A stretch of 64,000 bases of DNA from Diadema setosum (Eukaryota > Echinodermata > Echinoidea > Diadematoida > Diadematidae), in contig NC_092686.1 in assembly GCF_964275005.1 (NCBI RefSeq), forward strand, positions 45,630,333-45,694,332. Direction: 5' to 3'. The notes under the pieces were generated by a model that searched no databases, had not been told where the DNA came from, and saw only the letters and a program-made list of their open reading frames with translations. Positions 23,431 through 35,600 of the stretch are shown piece by piece (the first letter of the stretch is position 1; each line of letters opens with the position of its first letter). The position numbers and the translations under genes are program-made.

Positions 23431-23610
23431 TACATTATCATCACTATACCTCCACAACTATCAGCAGCTATACTGATACCTATATTGCCATCACTATCAC
23501 TTACCACTGGGGTTTGTATCATTATCATTCAATGATGAAAGCTTGTCAAGGTTAATTCCAGTAGTTATGCTTTCATTGTGATTGTAGTCACTATTGGCAT
23601 CAACCAAAAA

Positions 23611-24745
23611 CAGTCAGTCCGCAGCACGTATGCTAATGAGCCGATCCGGCAAGATTTATTCAGCACTCTCGTTGACGATCTTTGCGTTCGAAAGGTGTCT
23701 CGTCGTGCGAGATTTTGCGAGACTTTGATAGGGTTATGGTTTTCACAGTGTAGCGACTTGTACATACATTCGTCATGGCTACAAGTCACGGTAAATTGTT
23801 TTCCAGACTTTGATCTTTATTTTGATACTAAATTTGCCTATAACATCGGATCTTATCATGACTATATAATCAGTTGAATTGGCGTAAATTTTACCTGCTT
23901 TTCACGGAAGATTTTGTCATCTAAAGTTCTTTTTTTTTTTTTTTTTTTGGTTCCTGACCGGATTAAGAAACTGTTGTTTCTGATTTTGGCTTTTTCGTAG
24001 AGAGGAAACTTAGATACTCATCATATATTGGAGTCAAGGAGACGCAAGCATGATTTATACTAGTTTTTCAGTTTTGAAATGTCTGTAAAATTCACTCCTA
24101 AGCCAGAAGTATGCTCCGCACAAAGTGTACAGTGGTGCGAAAGAGCTCTCTCATTGGACAGTGCGTGCGTTCAGCGCTTGAACTACACGCGTGCCAAGAA
24201 ACCGCAAGTGGCATGAAACCGTCATGTAGCAGCGTAATGACGTAATGCAAGCGCTGAGTGCAGGCGCTGTCCAATGAGAGAGCTTACTCTTGAGATTGCA
24301 CGGTTTCAAGCTGATCAGCACTGACATCGATGTATATTTTACTGGTTCCTGACCGGATTAAGGAACACATTGTCAAGATATTTACATGGATACAAAGATT
24401 AGGAGATGGACTACCAAATAAAGCATTTTCATTGAGACGCAAGGTTAATTTGGTATTTTTTTGACGTCTTGAAAGTGTACTGCACGAATTACTTTTTTCA
24501 TCATTTTTCAAGCTCAAATTACGCTATGATATTTTTCATTTACAATAATTTGAGTAACATGTGACGATAGTTTACATATTTTCCTTGAATTTGATACCAA
24601 ATTTGTGAACATAAGGTGTATTTTTGTAGCCGAAAGCCCAAGGACAAAATCCCCTTACGCAGCTCATTACGTATGCAAGCCTAAAGCGGGCTTGCATACG
24701 AGTTGAATAAATACGAGCGAATTATCGGGTGCTGCGGACTGACTG
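23611..24745. mobile_element. 1.1-kb non-autonomous DNA element with 17-bp perfect TIRs and internal foldback
   Basis: CAGTCAGTCCGCAGCAC at 23611-23627 is exactly complementary to 24729-24745, and AAAA flanks both ends (possible 4-bp duplication). Inside, 24144-24180 and 24248-24284 are inverted copies built on AGCTCTCTCATTGGACAG and CAAGCGCTGA words. Two direct copies of TTCCTGACCGGATTAAG (about 23953 and 24344) flank that foldback. No protein frame is supported. Confidence 0.72.
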
Positions 24746-24832
24746 AAAAGGGGCAAGTTATTAAACATGGTAAACTTACACATTTAATGCATGTCCGAGT
24801 TTTTTTCTTTAATCATTTTATTTTCATATGAA

Positions 24833-24835
<3 letters not shown>

Positions 24836-24865
<30 letters not shown>

Positions 24866-24884
24866 CTTCTTCTTCTTCTTCTTC
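24836..24884. repeat. (TTC)n microsatellite
   Basis: Sixteen TTC units, the reverse-complement type of the GAA run at 3101. Confidence 0.9.
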
Positions 24885-24885
24885 T

Positions 24886-25598
24886 TTTGTGGGAGGAAAT
24901 CGGATTCCGCCACCCTTGATATCAAGTTCAAGTTCAAGTTTCAAGTTTTATTAAACCAATTCATTAAACATTTGACATTTTACAAAAGGATACAGCATTA
25001 AGAATAATGAATGGTTTGGGACCTCAAAAGAAGCAGAGCTTGTAAAAAGGGGTCCCGGATAAACATATAAAACAAAACATACTAAAGTTTAAGCATATTA
25101 ACAAGAAGTATAATACAGATGTAGTAACATATTTACATAGGACAGATGCAACACAAGCACACATACACACGCACGCACACACACACACACATTCAATCAC
25201 ACAAACAAGTGTCACAAAAACGCTCATGCACATACATGTAGCTCACATGAAATTGCAGAAAGATACTTTCTATTTTACTATACTTTTAAATTCAGCTTCC
25301 CTGATCAATTCAGTATTTGAATGATTGTGCCAAAAGTTGTCATCTCAATGTTAGCAAATCATAGTTCTCAGAAGTGTTCAAAATTCTTCTTCCACCATTT
25401 AGAATTTGCTTGCAATACGTCGAAAAAGTCTGCCATGCACGAGACTTGTCTGGTTGACGCAATTTGCCAGGATAATGAGTTGTTTTGGAGTTTTTTGACA
25501 TCAAAAGTGTGAAATGATTTCGACCGAATACAGACTTTTGTTCTTGAAACGCTCTAATCATTTACGTATAATAGAACGTTACGTGATGATCGATCGTG
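24886..25598. other. Intergenic, nothing recognised
   Basis: Contains an AC-rich stretch at about 25145-25205. No exon is supported. Confidence 0.4.
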
Positions 25599-27729
25599 CC
25601 CCATAGCAAATTTCTGGAAGCAAAGAGATCTAACTTTGATGGGAAAGATTCAATTACTTAAAGTACATATTTATTCAAAAGTTATATATCGAGCTTCTCT
25701 CACTCCAGTTCCCAGGTGGGTTTTTGATTCTTTAGACAAATTGGTTTTTGATTTTATGTGGAAAGGAAAAAGAGATAAAATTAGAAAAAATACATTGTTT
25801 TTAGATTATAAACAAGGCGGGTTAAAAATGATGAATTTTGTTGATTTAGTTAAAGCACAGCGAAGTATGTGGGTTAAGAAACTTCTTAATAAAGATGAAA
25901 ATATGAAATGGAAGCAATATTTTAATTTTGTTACGAGAGACATAGGAGGAGAATTTATATTATTGTGTGATTATTTACCAGTACTGTTGAAAGTGAAAGC
26001 TCAATTATCTTATAGGGATTTATTAGAAGTGTGGGTAAATACGAAACAAATGAGAAGTAATGTTAGTAATAGTTTGTATAGTGGTAATGTTATAATATTT
26101 AATTATAAATATATACGATTAAATAGAAATTGTATATATGATGAAAATATGCACAAAAAGGGAGTTTATAGATTAAAACATATATTAGGAAATAATGGTG
26201 AATTGAAATGTGATAGATATTTTAGATTTAGGAGTTAAAGACTTTTTTTTTTGTTAAGATGTATTTATGAAAATATACCGATGGGTTGGAGGAGAAATAT
26301 GAAAGAAAAAGAACAACATATTTTGGAAACTGATTTTATTATAGGAGGGAAAACAATTGATATTAGCAATTTAAGATCAAAATAGATGTATTTGCAATTT
26401 CTTAAGGAAAAAGAAAGTGCAGTATTGATTTTTGATAGTATTAATCAAAATTATGGGTTTTCTGTTAAGGAGATACAAAATATATTTTTAAGGCCAAGAC
26501 AATGTACACTAAATAGCCGATTAAGAGAGTTTCAGTTTAAACTGGTGCATGGTATTGTATATACAAATCACCATCTTTTCAGGTTTGGTTTTACTGCAAG
26601 TAACTTATGCTCTTTTTGTGAAAAAGAAGAGGAAACATACAAACATTTATTTTACACCTGTGGGCTGCATGTGAAATTAATCTGGGAATTATGTGAAAAA
26701 ATGATAGAGGATGTTGATTTAAAAAATTGTACTCGGGTGGTGTGTTCGGGTTGAAGGAGGATGTTAGGGGAAAACACCAGTTGTTAAATCATATTTTAAT
26801 TTTGGTTAAATATTTGATTTTTAAAAGTAGAGAATATGGAAAGCCGCCTACATATAATGAAATAAAAAATAAGATTTTAGAGGATAGATTTGAGGAAAAG
26901 AAATTAGCATCAATGAGGGGAACTTTCACCATTCATTTCAGTAAATGGGAAAATTTGAAAATAAGTATGGAAGGACCCGGAGCCAGATGTCCACGGGGAA
27001 GGGGGAAGGGAGGGGAAGGGTAGTTGGGAGAGGGAGGGGGAGGGGGAGGAGGGGGGGGGGTGATTAAAAAGGGAATATCGATTCCATTTGGTTGTATATC
27101 GATTTTATTTGGTTGTATATTGATGTGTTATTTTTTTTTTCTTATGAAGCACTGTCATGCTGAAAGTACAGCTCCATTTAATATAAATATTCTTTTTTTC
27201 TTATGAATGCACTGTCATGCTAAAAGGACAGCTCCATTTGATTTTAATGAAAGTAAGTAAGCAGTGTATGTTGTTGTTTTGGGGTTTTTTTTCGGTGCAT
27301 TGTATATTCTAAGTACAGCTTGGTTTGATTTCATTATAATTGTGCTTTGTTGAATCGTGGATTCTGTAATACATGTGATTTGATTTATCATGAAATTGTA
27401 TTGAATATGGAATCAATAAAAGATTATAGAAAAACAAAAAAGCAAATGTTAATGAGGTGAGCAATGGAGAGGTAAAATGTTTTGATATACAGGTAGGGAT
27501 TATGTGCAGACATTGATTAAGTACAGAGCGCGCGCGCACACACACACACATACATAGATAGAAAGGTACGTCTAGATAGTAGAATATTATGTATACACAT
27601 ATAGATAATAGGTACATACGTAAATGTATAGAAATTACAAGGTCGATAATGGATTTCATTATTTGGAAGGGGGAGGGGGAAGGGGGTAGGGTTGTAAGAG
27701 GGAGAATGGACGGGAGTATAGGGTGGTCG

Positions 27730-27764
<35 letters not shown>

Positions 27765-28135
27765 AACAATAAACTTCAATCAATGGATATGGATATTTTA
27801 AGTTTGATTGAATGAATATTGAACAGAAATTATTTTTTGGGTTAGTGATTTAGTTAATAAAATTTGTAATGTAATGAAGGAATAAAATTAAAAAGAGAAT
27901 GAGGGATTAGTAGTGTAAAAATAGAAAAGAAGAGATGTGTATATGGATAGTATATATGGATTGTGAAAAAAAAAATGTATCAGAGTGTATCAAAATTTAT
28001 TAAATTGATGTTAAGTTTTGGTATAAATTTTGTATCCATTGACGAAAATGCTTATGAAATTGGTCCAGAGAATTTTGTTTAAATTTGTTAGTGCAATATG
28101 TTTCCCATTGATGAAGAGTAAAATATTCTTTAAAC
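25599..28135 (+). mobile_element. 5'-truncated LINE of the L1/Tx1 type (ORF2 C-terminus plus 3' UTR)
   Basis: The protein remnant begins FWKQRDLTLMGKIQLLK, then FDFMWKGKRDKIRK-TL and YKQGGLKMMNF, the canonical post-RT block of L1/Tx1-clade ORF2. Further on come RLREFQFKLVHG and a zinc-knuckle-like C-x2-C-x8-H-x4-C (CSFCEKEEETYKHLFYTC, about 26609-26663). Three frames are used (25636-26238, 26386-26754, 26727-27023) with a stop and frame changes between them, so the copy is dead. A G-rich stretch and (TG)n lie in the 3' UTR. The end at about 28135 is GATGAAGAGTAAAATATTC, shared with the copy at 22.6-23.0 kb. Confidence 0.88.
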
Positions 28136-28319
28136 AAGAATTATTTGACATTATTGTTGTGACAAGTACAAGCATAATATGAATGCAATTTATTTATTTT
28201 TGTAATGCGTGATAATTAAAAATCTGACACAATGATAATCTCATAATTTATTTTGTAATTTGATTATGCTACGTTACAATGTTTCAAATGTCACCCATAT
28301 ACTAGTAGCACACAGTAAC

Positions 28320-28509
28320 GGAATGTTCAATTTGTAATCGATTATATGGATGATGGAATCGATTTTTTTTTTGGGGGGGGGATCGTTATTTCCAATAAGC
28401 TGCATACGATTCAAGCGCGGAAGATATCTAACTGCTGTTGTCTGAATTTTTCGATTAGCAATAATCGATTATAAAAAGATAACAGAGTAATTGCACCTTT
28501 GGATACTTC
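28320..28509. other. Short spacer between two LINE copies
   Basis: Contains ATCGATTAT repeats (AATCGATTATA) and a T/G-run; no gene. Confidence 0.4.
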
Positions 28510-29320
28510 TTTGTTTTAAAGAACATTTAATTCTTCATCAATGGAAACAACAAAGCAAATATACAATATCTTTACATCCACACTATAGTATTATAATCCT
28601 TACACTTTGTGATTATTTCACCAAACATAAATCACAATCCATGTACCGAATTATTATTGTCATTTTTCTTTTTTGCTGACAAACATTCCCTTTTGAAAAA
28701 TATTAATTCATCCCTATGCAAAGCATATTATCTATATCATTAACAAAACCTTTACATTCACACTCATTCTACCTGACCACAATGTCGATATTCATTGGTG
28801 GAAGTCTATTTCAAATAATAATAGTAATAAAGATCCTAATAATATTAAGATTGATAACTACATTAAAAAAGTACCCCTCCCCATCCTGTCAAAGTCACCA
28901 CAAATCCAAGTAAAATACCCCATCAGTTCGTCATTCCCACATGACTCCCCCTACCTCTATTCGACACCCTCCCCCTCTCAAAAAAAACAAACAACAAACA
29001 AAACAAAACTTAGGAACAACTAAACATGTATATACCGACATGCATATACACATATTCTAGTTCGAGTGCGTCGAAAAGCATTTCCTGGTGGATGTCCAAC
29101 ATTATAAAATATAAACCAAACCAGAAACTCTAAACTTTTTCCAGTTTTCTCACTTTTCCAAATGTATTGGAAACGTATTGCGTATAATTGTTAAATTTTT
29201 CTTCTAACTTATGTTGTTTTGCAAAACTTTTAATCAAATGTTCCGTTGGCGTTGTGTTACAGTATTTTTCTTCCCAAAAAAGATATATTTTTAAAGATTA
29301 TAACATATTTAACTAATTGA
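28510..29320 (-). mobile_element. Related L1/Tx1-type LINE 3' end, opposite strand
   Basis: The complement of 28517-28550 (GTTTCCATTGATGAAG followed by AATTAAATGTTCTTT) equals the 3' terminus of the 25.6-28.1 kb LINE. The minus-strand frame at about 29300-29120 reads TPTEHLIKSFAKQHKLEEKF, comparable to the C-terminal NEIKNKILEDRFEEK region of the other copy. The two elements are in opposite orientation with their 3' ends facing across about 400 bp. Confidence 0.75.
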
Positions 29321-29529
29321 GCTTTTCCTTTGCTCTCAGACTGCGATACTTCTGGTGAACCTTTCTGGCTAATATTTCGTATTTCCGTCGTTACCTAACA
29401 GAAATCTTAGAGTTGTTTTTTTTTTTCCAGCATTATCCAATTCATTTTTATGTGTAGAGCAAATGTCGACAGTTCTTCAGGCATATAAGAACTATTTTTT
29501 TCCCTTTAAACTTCTTATCTCGTGTATCT

Positions 29530-30545
29530 ACAGAATGGAGTGATGTCATCCACATACCTCTCCACATTGAACCTTCAAAGGATCACAATGATGGCTGGAC
29601 TTTTATAGTCGCAACCATAAAACAGTTTTACGCAGAGTTGATGTAGAAAATGATGGCATGCCCTCATCATGCTTTCCTGTTATTGGTGTAAGCAAATTGT
29701 AACGTACAAATCATGTTTTGAATACAGCTATACAACTCTTTCTCCTTAAAGTCACTATTGATGTTTCGTTATTGCCAATCGACAATGATTTGATGCAAAG
29801 AACTTCGGTTTTGTGTGAACGTCTGTGGGAAATATGTGACGCAATAACATCGCGTCATCTGATTTGCATAGATATGGTAGGGCTTAGGGGATTCCGACCA
29901 TCGTTTTTTTATAATACGTGATAAAAAATATTTATTACGCATGGAACTACTAAAAATGTGTACATTTCTGTCGAAAAGTCCAATTTGACGGAAAAATGGA
30001 GTTAGCGCCTTTTGGAAAGGAACTCTTCATATTATGTATATGATTTTATTATATCAGCAATTGAAACCATCCATGATTTTCCTACTTTGTCGCAGAGGAA
30101 CTTTATTATTTCATTGTATTTGCTTGATTTCATGGTCTTCATTTGAGTCAACTCGAAAATGGAATGGTCAAGGTGTTAGTGTGACATCTACCGATATTTA
30201 ACGATTTTTCCCGGTAAGCTAACCGATTCTATCGCAAAGTGATTGATTTCCTTATTGACAATATTGTGAGTATATTATCAAAGCTTGACCAAATAGAAAA
30301 AAAAGTAAAGTAATCAAGTATGACACAAAAGACGGTCGAGCGAGACGAAGGGCTGAAATTGTTTTGTACTTTTCATCTCTTCGTTTTCGCAAGAGGTATA
30401 AAACAGCCAAACCCCCACACCGTGCATGCTGAGATTGGTCGCACCTTCCGTGTTCCCTGGCACCCTCTTGGGTAAAGGGGTGCGAGGTCACACGCAGGGT
30501 GGAGAAAGCCATGTAAAGAAAATATAGGCCCAAAGTTTCATCTTT
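29530..30545 (+). repeat. Dispersed repeat with conserved stem, copy 4 (truncated)
   Basis: It shares the copy 1 left flank (ACCTCTCCACA, GATGGCATGCCCTCATCAT, ATGATTTGATGCAAAG) and the core (GTCAACTCGAAAATGGAATG, ACAAAAGACGGTCGAGCGAG). The right stem arm is missing; sequence homology stops near 30545, where a partial TTAA-type MITE begins. Confidence 0.65.
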
Positions 30546-30554
30546 TATGAAAGG

Positions 30555-31265
30555 TTTAAATTCCCCCATCTTGTTCATGATAATTATAATGTAAAGGGTA
30601 ATATCATTCCCCCTGCTTTCTGAAAAAAAAAGTAAGACAAATGCATACCAGAAAAGTGAAAAATATGTTTAATTTTATGATTTTTTTCATTCATGATTGA
30701 AACAAGGAGCATGCAGTTCATTACTGTTTCAGCTAGAAAATTGGCAAAGTAAATGATACTATTTCATTTAGACATTGTAACATATTGGGCACATCTTATG
30801 GCGTTTTCTGTGTCATTCTAGATTTGCCAAATATTGCAGGAAAGCACAGCTCGTTTATGTCTTTATCTTTATAAGTATTTAAAAAAAATCCATGGCGCTT
30901 AGAATGATTTAATAATGTCGTCCAAAATGCCTAACTCAAATCAACAATTTTCATTTCGATAAAAATTATAATCTTAGAGTGAAATCATAGCCCACATCCA
31001 ATTATACTCAAAACTTCATTTCATACGTACTTCTACATTCAGTAGCAATTCCGTCGAAGAAATGGGTACTTTTCATTTTCTAAAGAAATTTTGTGTATCT
31101 TTTTAAATTTTCTTTATTTCGTTTAACACACGTGACGTCATGAACTGTTTGGTTTTCTCGTCCAGTGAGTATAGCTTCACCTAAACAGTAAGAATTCAGA
31201 ACTTTTTCAACGGATTGTCTGATTTTCCTCAAACTTTGCTGATGAATTCACTTTCATATACATGT
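30555..31265. mobile_element. Partial TTAA-type MITE copy
   Basis: Middle and right-half words (GGTAATATCATTCCCCCTGC, ACGTGACGTCATGAAC, CGGATTGTCTGATTTTCCTC) match the intact element at 54542-55104. Unrelated sequence separates the blocks. Confidence 0.6.
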
Positions 31266-31815
31266 GAATTAAGAAAATGAAGCAGTATTAATAAAACACA
31301 TCAGTGAAAGTTTGAGGAAAATTGGACAATCCGTTGAAAAGTTATGAATTTTTCAAGTTTCCGTGCCGCCGTCGTTGGATACGAAGACTATTACAACTCG
31401 TGATGTCACACGTGTAGAACGATATAAAGTATTAAGTATAAAGAAGATTTGACATATTATTTTCTAGTTTATCGCATAATAAAATAACAATTGACTTGCC
31501 TCTTTCAGTTATAGGCGGGGGCAATAATATTACCCTTAATATACATAATCCATGTCAGTGACAAGTTGAGCGAATGTGTATGTTTAAAAAAAAATTAATT
31601 TTGTGAAATTCAACTTTATATTTTCCTTATATCTTTCTACGCATGTGACATCATAAGCTGTGGTAGTCTTCTAATCCAGCAGTATCTGCGCAGTGAAATT
31701 CTAAAAATTCATTTAACTTTTGAACGGATTGTCTGTTTTACCTCAAACTTTCAGTGAATTAGTGTTCGATGATATTGCTGTATTCACTTTATCCACATGT
31801 ATTATTATGTGGAAA
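31253..31815. mobile_element. Diverged TTAA-type MITE copy
   Basis: Both halves are present in order (AACACATCAGTGAAAGTTTG, AGGAAAATTGGACAATCCG, later TTTGAACGGATTGTCTG), about 560 bp, but the outermost termini are eroded. It lies head-to-tail with the partial copy before it. Confidence 0.7.
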
Positions 31816-32226
31816 CAGATACTTCTGTTTAAAAAGTATTATGAATGGGTTTTGGTTTCCATCTACGGTACTGTACATACATTGTACAGTACATTTTTTC
31901 CCCCATTTTCATCCCTCTCCCCGCACAGAGACACTAAGGTAGTGATGTACGCTCTATCAATAAGCACTGTACTATTGTATATGAAGGTGGACTTACAATC
32001 ATAGGCCTATTGTTTGTTGCAAAATTGCAGTTATTATCACCTTATGATAAATGATTTATAGTTGATTGGTTTTTGAAGGATGCTGTCATAAGTACGATTG
32101 TGAGATTTTTATTGATTCTTTCTGTCCCTCTCGGGGTATATGAGAGTACAATCACGATAAACAAAATACAAATGTGTAATGCAAAACTAGTGAAAACGCT
32201 TCGAGCGATGCGTTACATTGTGTACA
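31816..32226. other. Intergenic, immediately upstream of GUSB
   Basis: No repeat or gene recognised; a GTACTGTACATACA palindromic word lies at 31869-31890. Confidence 0.4.
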
Positions 32227-32274
32227 CACGTGATCTATCATGTGACCCCTGATGACTGCGTATAATCATGTGAC
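32227..32274 (+). promoter_or_regulatory. Cluster of three MiT/TFE-type E-boxes upstream of GUSB
   Basis: CACGTGAT at 32227-32234 and two TCATGTGAC words at 32238-32246 and 32266-32274 lie 139-186 bp before the GUSB start codon. TCATGTGA is the M-box and TCACGTGA the CLEAR-type core used by TFEB/TFE3/MITF at vertebrate lysosomal genes, GUSB among them (established knowledge). Whether the same factor acts here is inference; three chance matches in 50 bp are possible but unlikely. Confidence 0.5.
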
Positions 32275-32412
32275 TACTATGTTACTGCATTATAGCGCAT
32301 CAGACAGCTCCAGTGGCAGAGTCTCTGCAGTGCTGTGGCCAGTGCAAGAAAATTTTTGCTTGGTTCTTCCAATCTTGTTCTGTTTTGATGAACCAAGCCC
32401 CCTTCATCAATC

Positions 32413-32634
32413 ATGACGGCTTTTAGCACAGCGATGGTCGTAATGATGTTCCTGTTTTCGAATTCCGTCACGGTACAAGGCAAGTCGGAAGTAAAAAGTG
32501 GCATGTTATCCGTCCGTGCATCGGAGTCGCGGGAAGTGTGGCCCCTGGATGGCCTGTGGAATTTCCGAGCAGACGATTCACCAGGCAGATCGGCGGGCTT
32601 TGACGGGCAGTGGTGGACACAACCACTCGCAAAG
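32413..32634 (+). CDS. GUSB: GUSB exon 1
   Basis: Residues 1-74, phase 0 at the end, donor AAAG|GTGACA. It contains the signal peptide and [12 protein letters not shown]. The start was chosen as the first ATG before the hydrophobic signal, with GACATG-type upstream context. Confidence 0.93.
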
Positions 32635-35600
32635 GTGACATGGAGAGCTTTTATCCTGAATGCAATAAGGGTCGGCAGGATATATAGATAGACTTTAAGT
32701 AACCTGGCTCAGTGAGAGAGAGAGAAAAAAAAAATCACAATGAGAATTAGAACTGGTTAATGGCCAATGATAGAGTCTATTGCTGTTTTTGACTTGTAAG
32801 TTGTGGCCCACAGCACAGTTCAGTTGTCCCAATAAATTGCTAATTATGATTTAACTTATGCTCTGTTTTAAGTGTATGCTACGGTTGGAGGTCCGATAAA
32901 ATGCAATTTCGTTAATACTGTTTCGTCTACAGATATTTTGGCGAATGAGGAGGTCACAGACATTTTCGTGAGATGTTGTTTTTGCAAATTTATGCCGACA
33001 CTAACATAAATGCATATACTAGTAACTACGTTCGCATTTTGTAAAATTCATGATCCAGCTGTGATTCGCATAATTCATGAAACAAACTCTCATGAAAAAA
33101 GCAGGCAGCTTATTATGCAGTATTCAACATACATTTCCTAGGATGTAATTTACTTTAATTTATATGCCACGTACGTAGCATCCATTAGCGAGTCTGGTAT
33201 TTCACAAATTCTAGGAGTCGGGACCTCCAGGCAATTTTGCGAGTGATTAAACTTGTGATTATGCAGTAAATTTACAGTATTTATCATACAACTTGTTCAT
33301 GTACTATGTGCATGCTATGTACCAGTACATGTAGGGCCTAAAGGGTTCAGGCCACATCATATTAGGGGTCAGACTTGATATCTTCACATGTTCCTTTTTT
33401 ATGTGTGCAAGTAGCATCCAAATATAAAACCCCAATGAAAAATAGAAAGAAAGTATATTGGGCATACAGTAATGTTCCTGATTTGGCCTTTCTCCTTCCT
33501 GTAGACTGGTGCAGTGATCGATATGCCAGTTCCTTCCAGCTTCAACGACATCACCCAGGATAGGATGCTGAGAGACTTTGTAGGATGGGTTTGGTATGGC
33601 AAGGAGTTTCACGCTCCAAAGACCTGGATTAACAGCAAGCAAAGAATAGTTCTGCGTTTTGAGGGGGCCCACTACAATGCTATAGTGGTAAGCTTGTCTT
33701 GAACTTAATGTGTTGTAAAAACTTAAATACATTGTGTTTCACTTTGTCTTCATTTGTTTTAATTCACCACTGGTGTTGCATGGAGTTTCCTGTCATCTGT
33801 TGACTACATTTCAAATGATATATTGAAACAACTATATTCCCCTAATTTCAATACTGTTTGATGAGTAGCCTGATGGACAATAGATAGGCCATTTGATTCA
33901 CTACTTCTTGATTTCTTCAGTAGGAAGATTTTGTTGAGAGAAGAACATATTCCTTGTTTATCTTGCTCCCCCACCCCTCTTTCTTATATCAATTGAATTA
34001 GTATTATTGTCTCTCAGAAAACAGGCCATTGCTTGCAGCTCATAAGAATTGTGATCAATAAGTAAAAGTACCAGTAATATAACATATCTCAATGCAAAAG
34101 GCGTTGCTATAATTTCTGTCTCGCCCAGATACACAATATCTCAAGCTTTGTATATATCATTCCTCTGAATGCGTCTTTGATCACCTAACTTTGCATGGAT
34201 GCAGTGGGTGAACTCACAAGAAGTAACGAGGCATTCTGGAGGACATCTACCCTTCGAGGCTGAGGTGACCCCATACATACAGTTTGAAACACCCAACCGA
34301 GTCACAGTGGCAGTGAATAATACACTCACACCACACACTCTTCCTCCAGGTGTCATCACATACTTTAATGATACAAAGATGTAAGTTACCCCGACATTAA
34401 AATTGCATGCAACATATTTAGATGTCATGGTCTGTAGAGTATGATATCATAATAAGCAACATGAGGTAAGTGGTATTGTTACTATATGATGATAATCTCG
34501 AGATTTATGGTGTAATTGTTGTTTGGTGAGGCTAATGCATTTTCAATATCCTAATTCATTTGAAACATCTTGCATCAGTTTTAAATCATTTTAGGAATAA
34601 AATGAATAGATAATAAACAGAATAGATCAGGCATTGTGTGTGCATGTGTGTGTGTTTGTGTTTCTTTTTTCATGTACATCTGTGACAGTTACAACATTTC
34701 TTCCATAACATTGTTTTTTTCCCTCAGTTTATTTTGTTTTGTTTTGTTTTGTTTTTGTTGATTTAATGGTGCCATTATACTCAAATACCTACCGGTACAT
34801 CTTTAATCATCTGTAATGTGTTCAAATATTCAAACAGAATGCTCGAGGGATCTGGGAAAGAACTTCAGTGACCACACTTGTGAAAGTCTTGAAAACTTGT
34901 GCACCTGTTCAGATATTGATCAGATATTTGCTTCATTCAGCTGAAAGCATAGGCAACACAGTGAGCTACAAAGCCACGCCACTCATTAGCTGTCAAATTA
35001 ATGACAAGTTTGTGTCTTCAGAGAATCGATTTGCCCTGAACTCAGCCACATTTTTGTTTCAGTGTCTGATAGTGTTTCATGATTCTCACCTTCAGGTATC
35101 CGCCAAATTACTTTGAGCAGTCCTACCAGTTTGATTTCTTCAACTATGCTGGACTTCAAAGACCAGTCAAACTGTATACCACACCCAAGGCATATATAGA
35201 TGACATCTCTATCAACACAACTGTGATAGGTCTTAAAGGTATAGTCTAATAAATAAAAAAAAAAAGAATCTTACAGAAATATTTGTGGTTGCCAACTTCC
35301 TTTCACAGTTATTCAGTTATTGGTTACAAATACCTTTACAGTGCAATTCCATGTATATAGAAGAAATTCTGAAAATGGTAGAGATATAAGATATCCATTA
35401 ATGTGAGTTCAAAAGTGGATGTTTTGGAATTGCTGCCTATTTTCTGGTTATTACTCATGCTCATGATCCTATGTTCAGGAAATTGATAATTTTCAGAATT
35501 GTACAAGTCCTGTGTAAGTGTGCATGTTCCCTTTTGATTACTTTTGCGAGGTCACACAAACTAAAGGAATATTTTACTTACCATTTTCAGAATGCAGGGG

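Larger units (their letters stand above)
21600..23570 (+). repeat. Dispersed repeat with conserved stem, copy 3 (with two insertions)
   Basis: This copy keeps the stem words GACGGTCGAGCG, AGCCAAGGGCCGAAAT (about 21965-21995) and GGCCCTTGGCATCCGGACCG (about 22192-22211), with one mismatch in the 13-bp stem. Compared with copy 2 it holds two extra blocks: a LINE 3' end at about 22576-23014 and a TA-flanked MITE at 23148-23430. Confidence 0.72.

Noticed and set aside
25636-27023. Host gene with zinc-knuckle motif
   Set aside because: The L1/Tx1 post-RT block, frame breaks and a 3' UTR shared with other copies show that it is a LINE.
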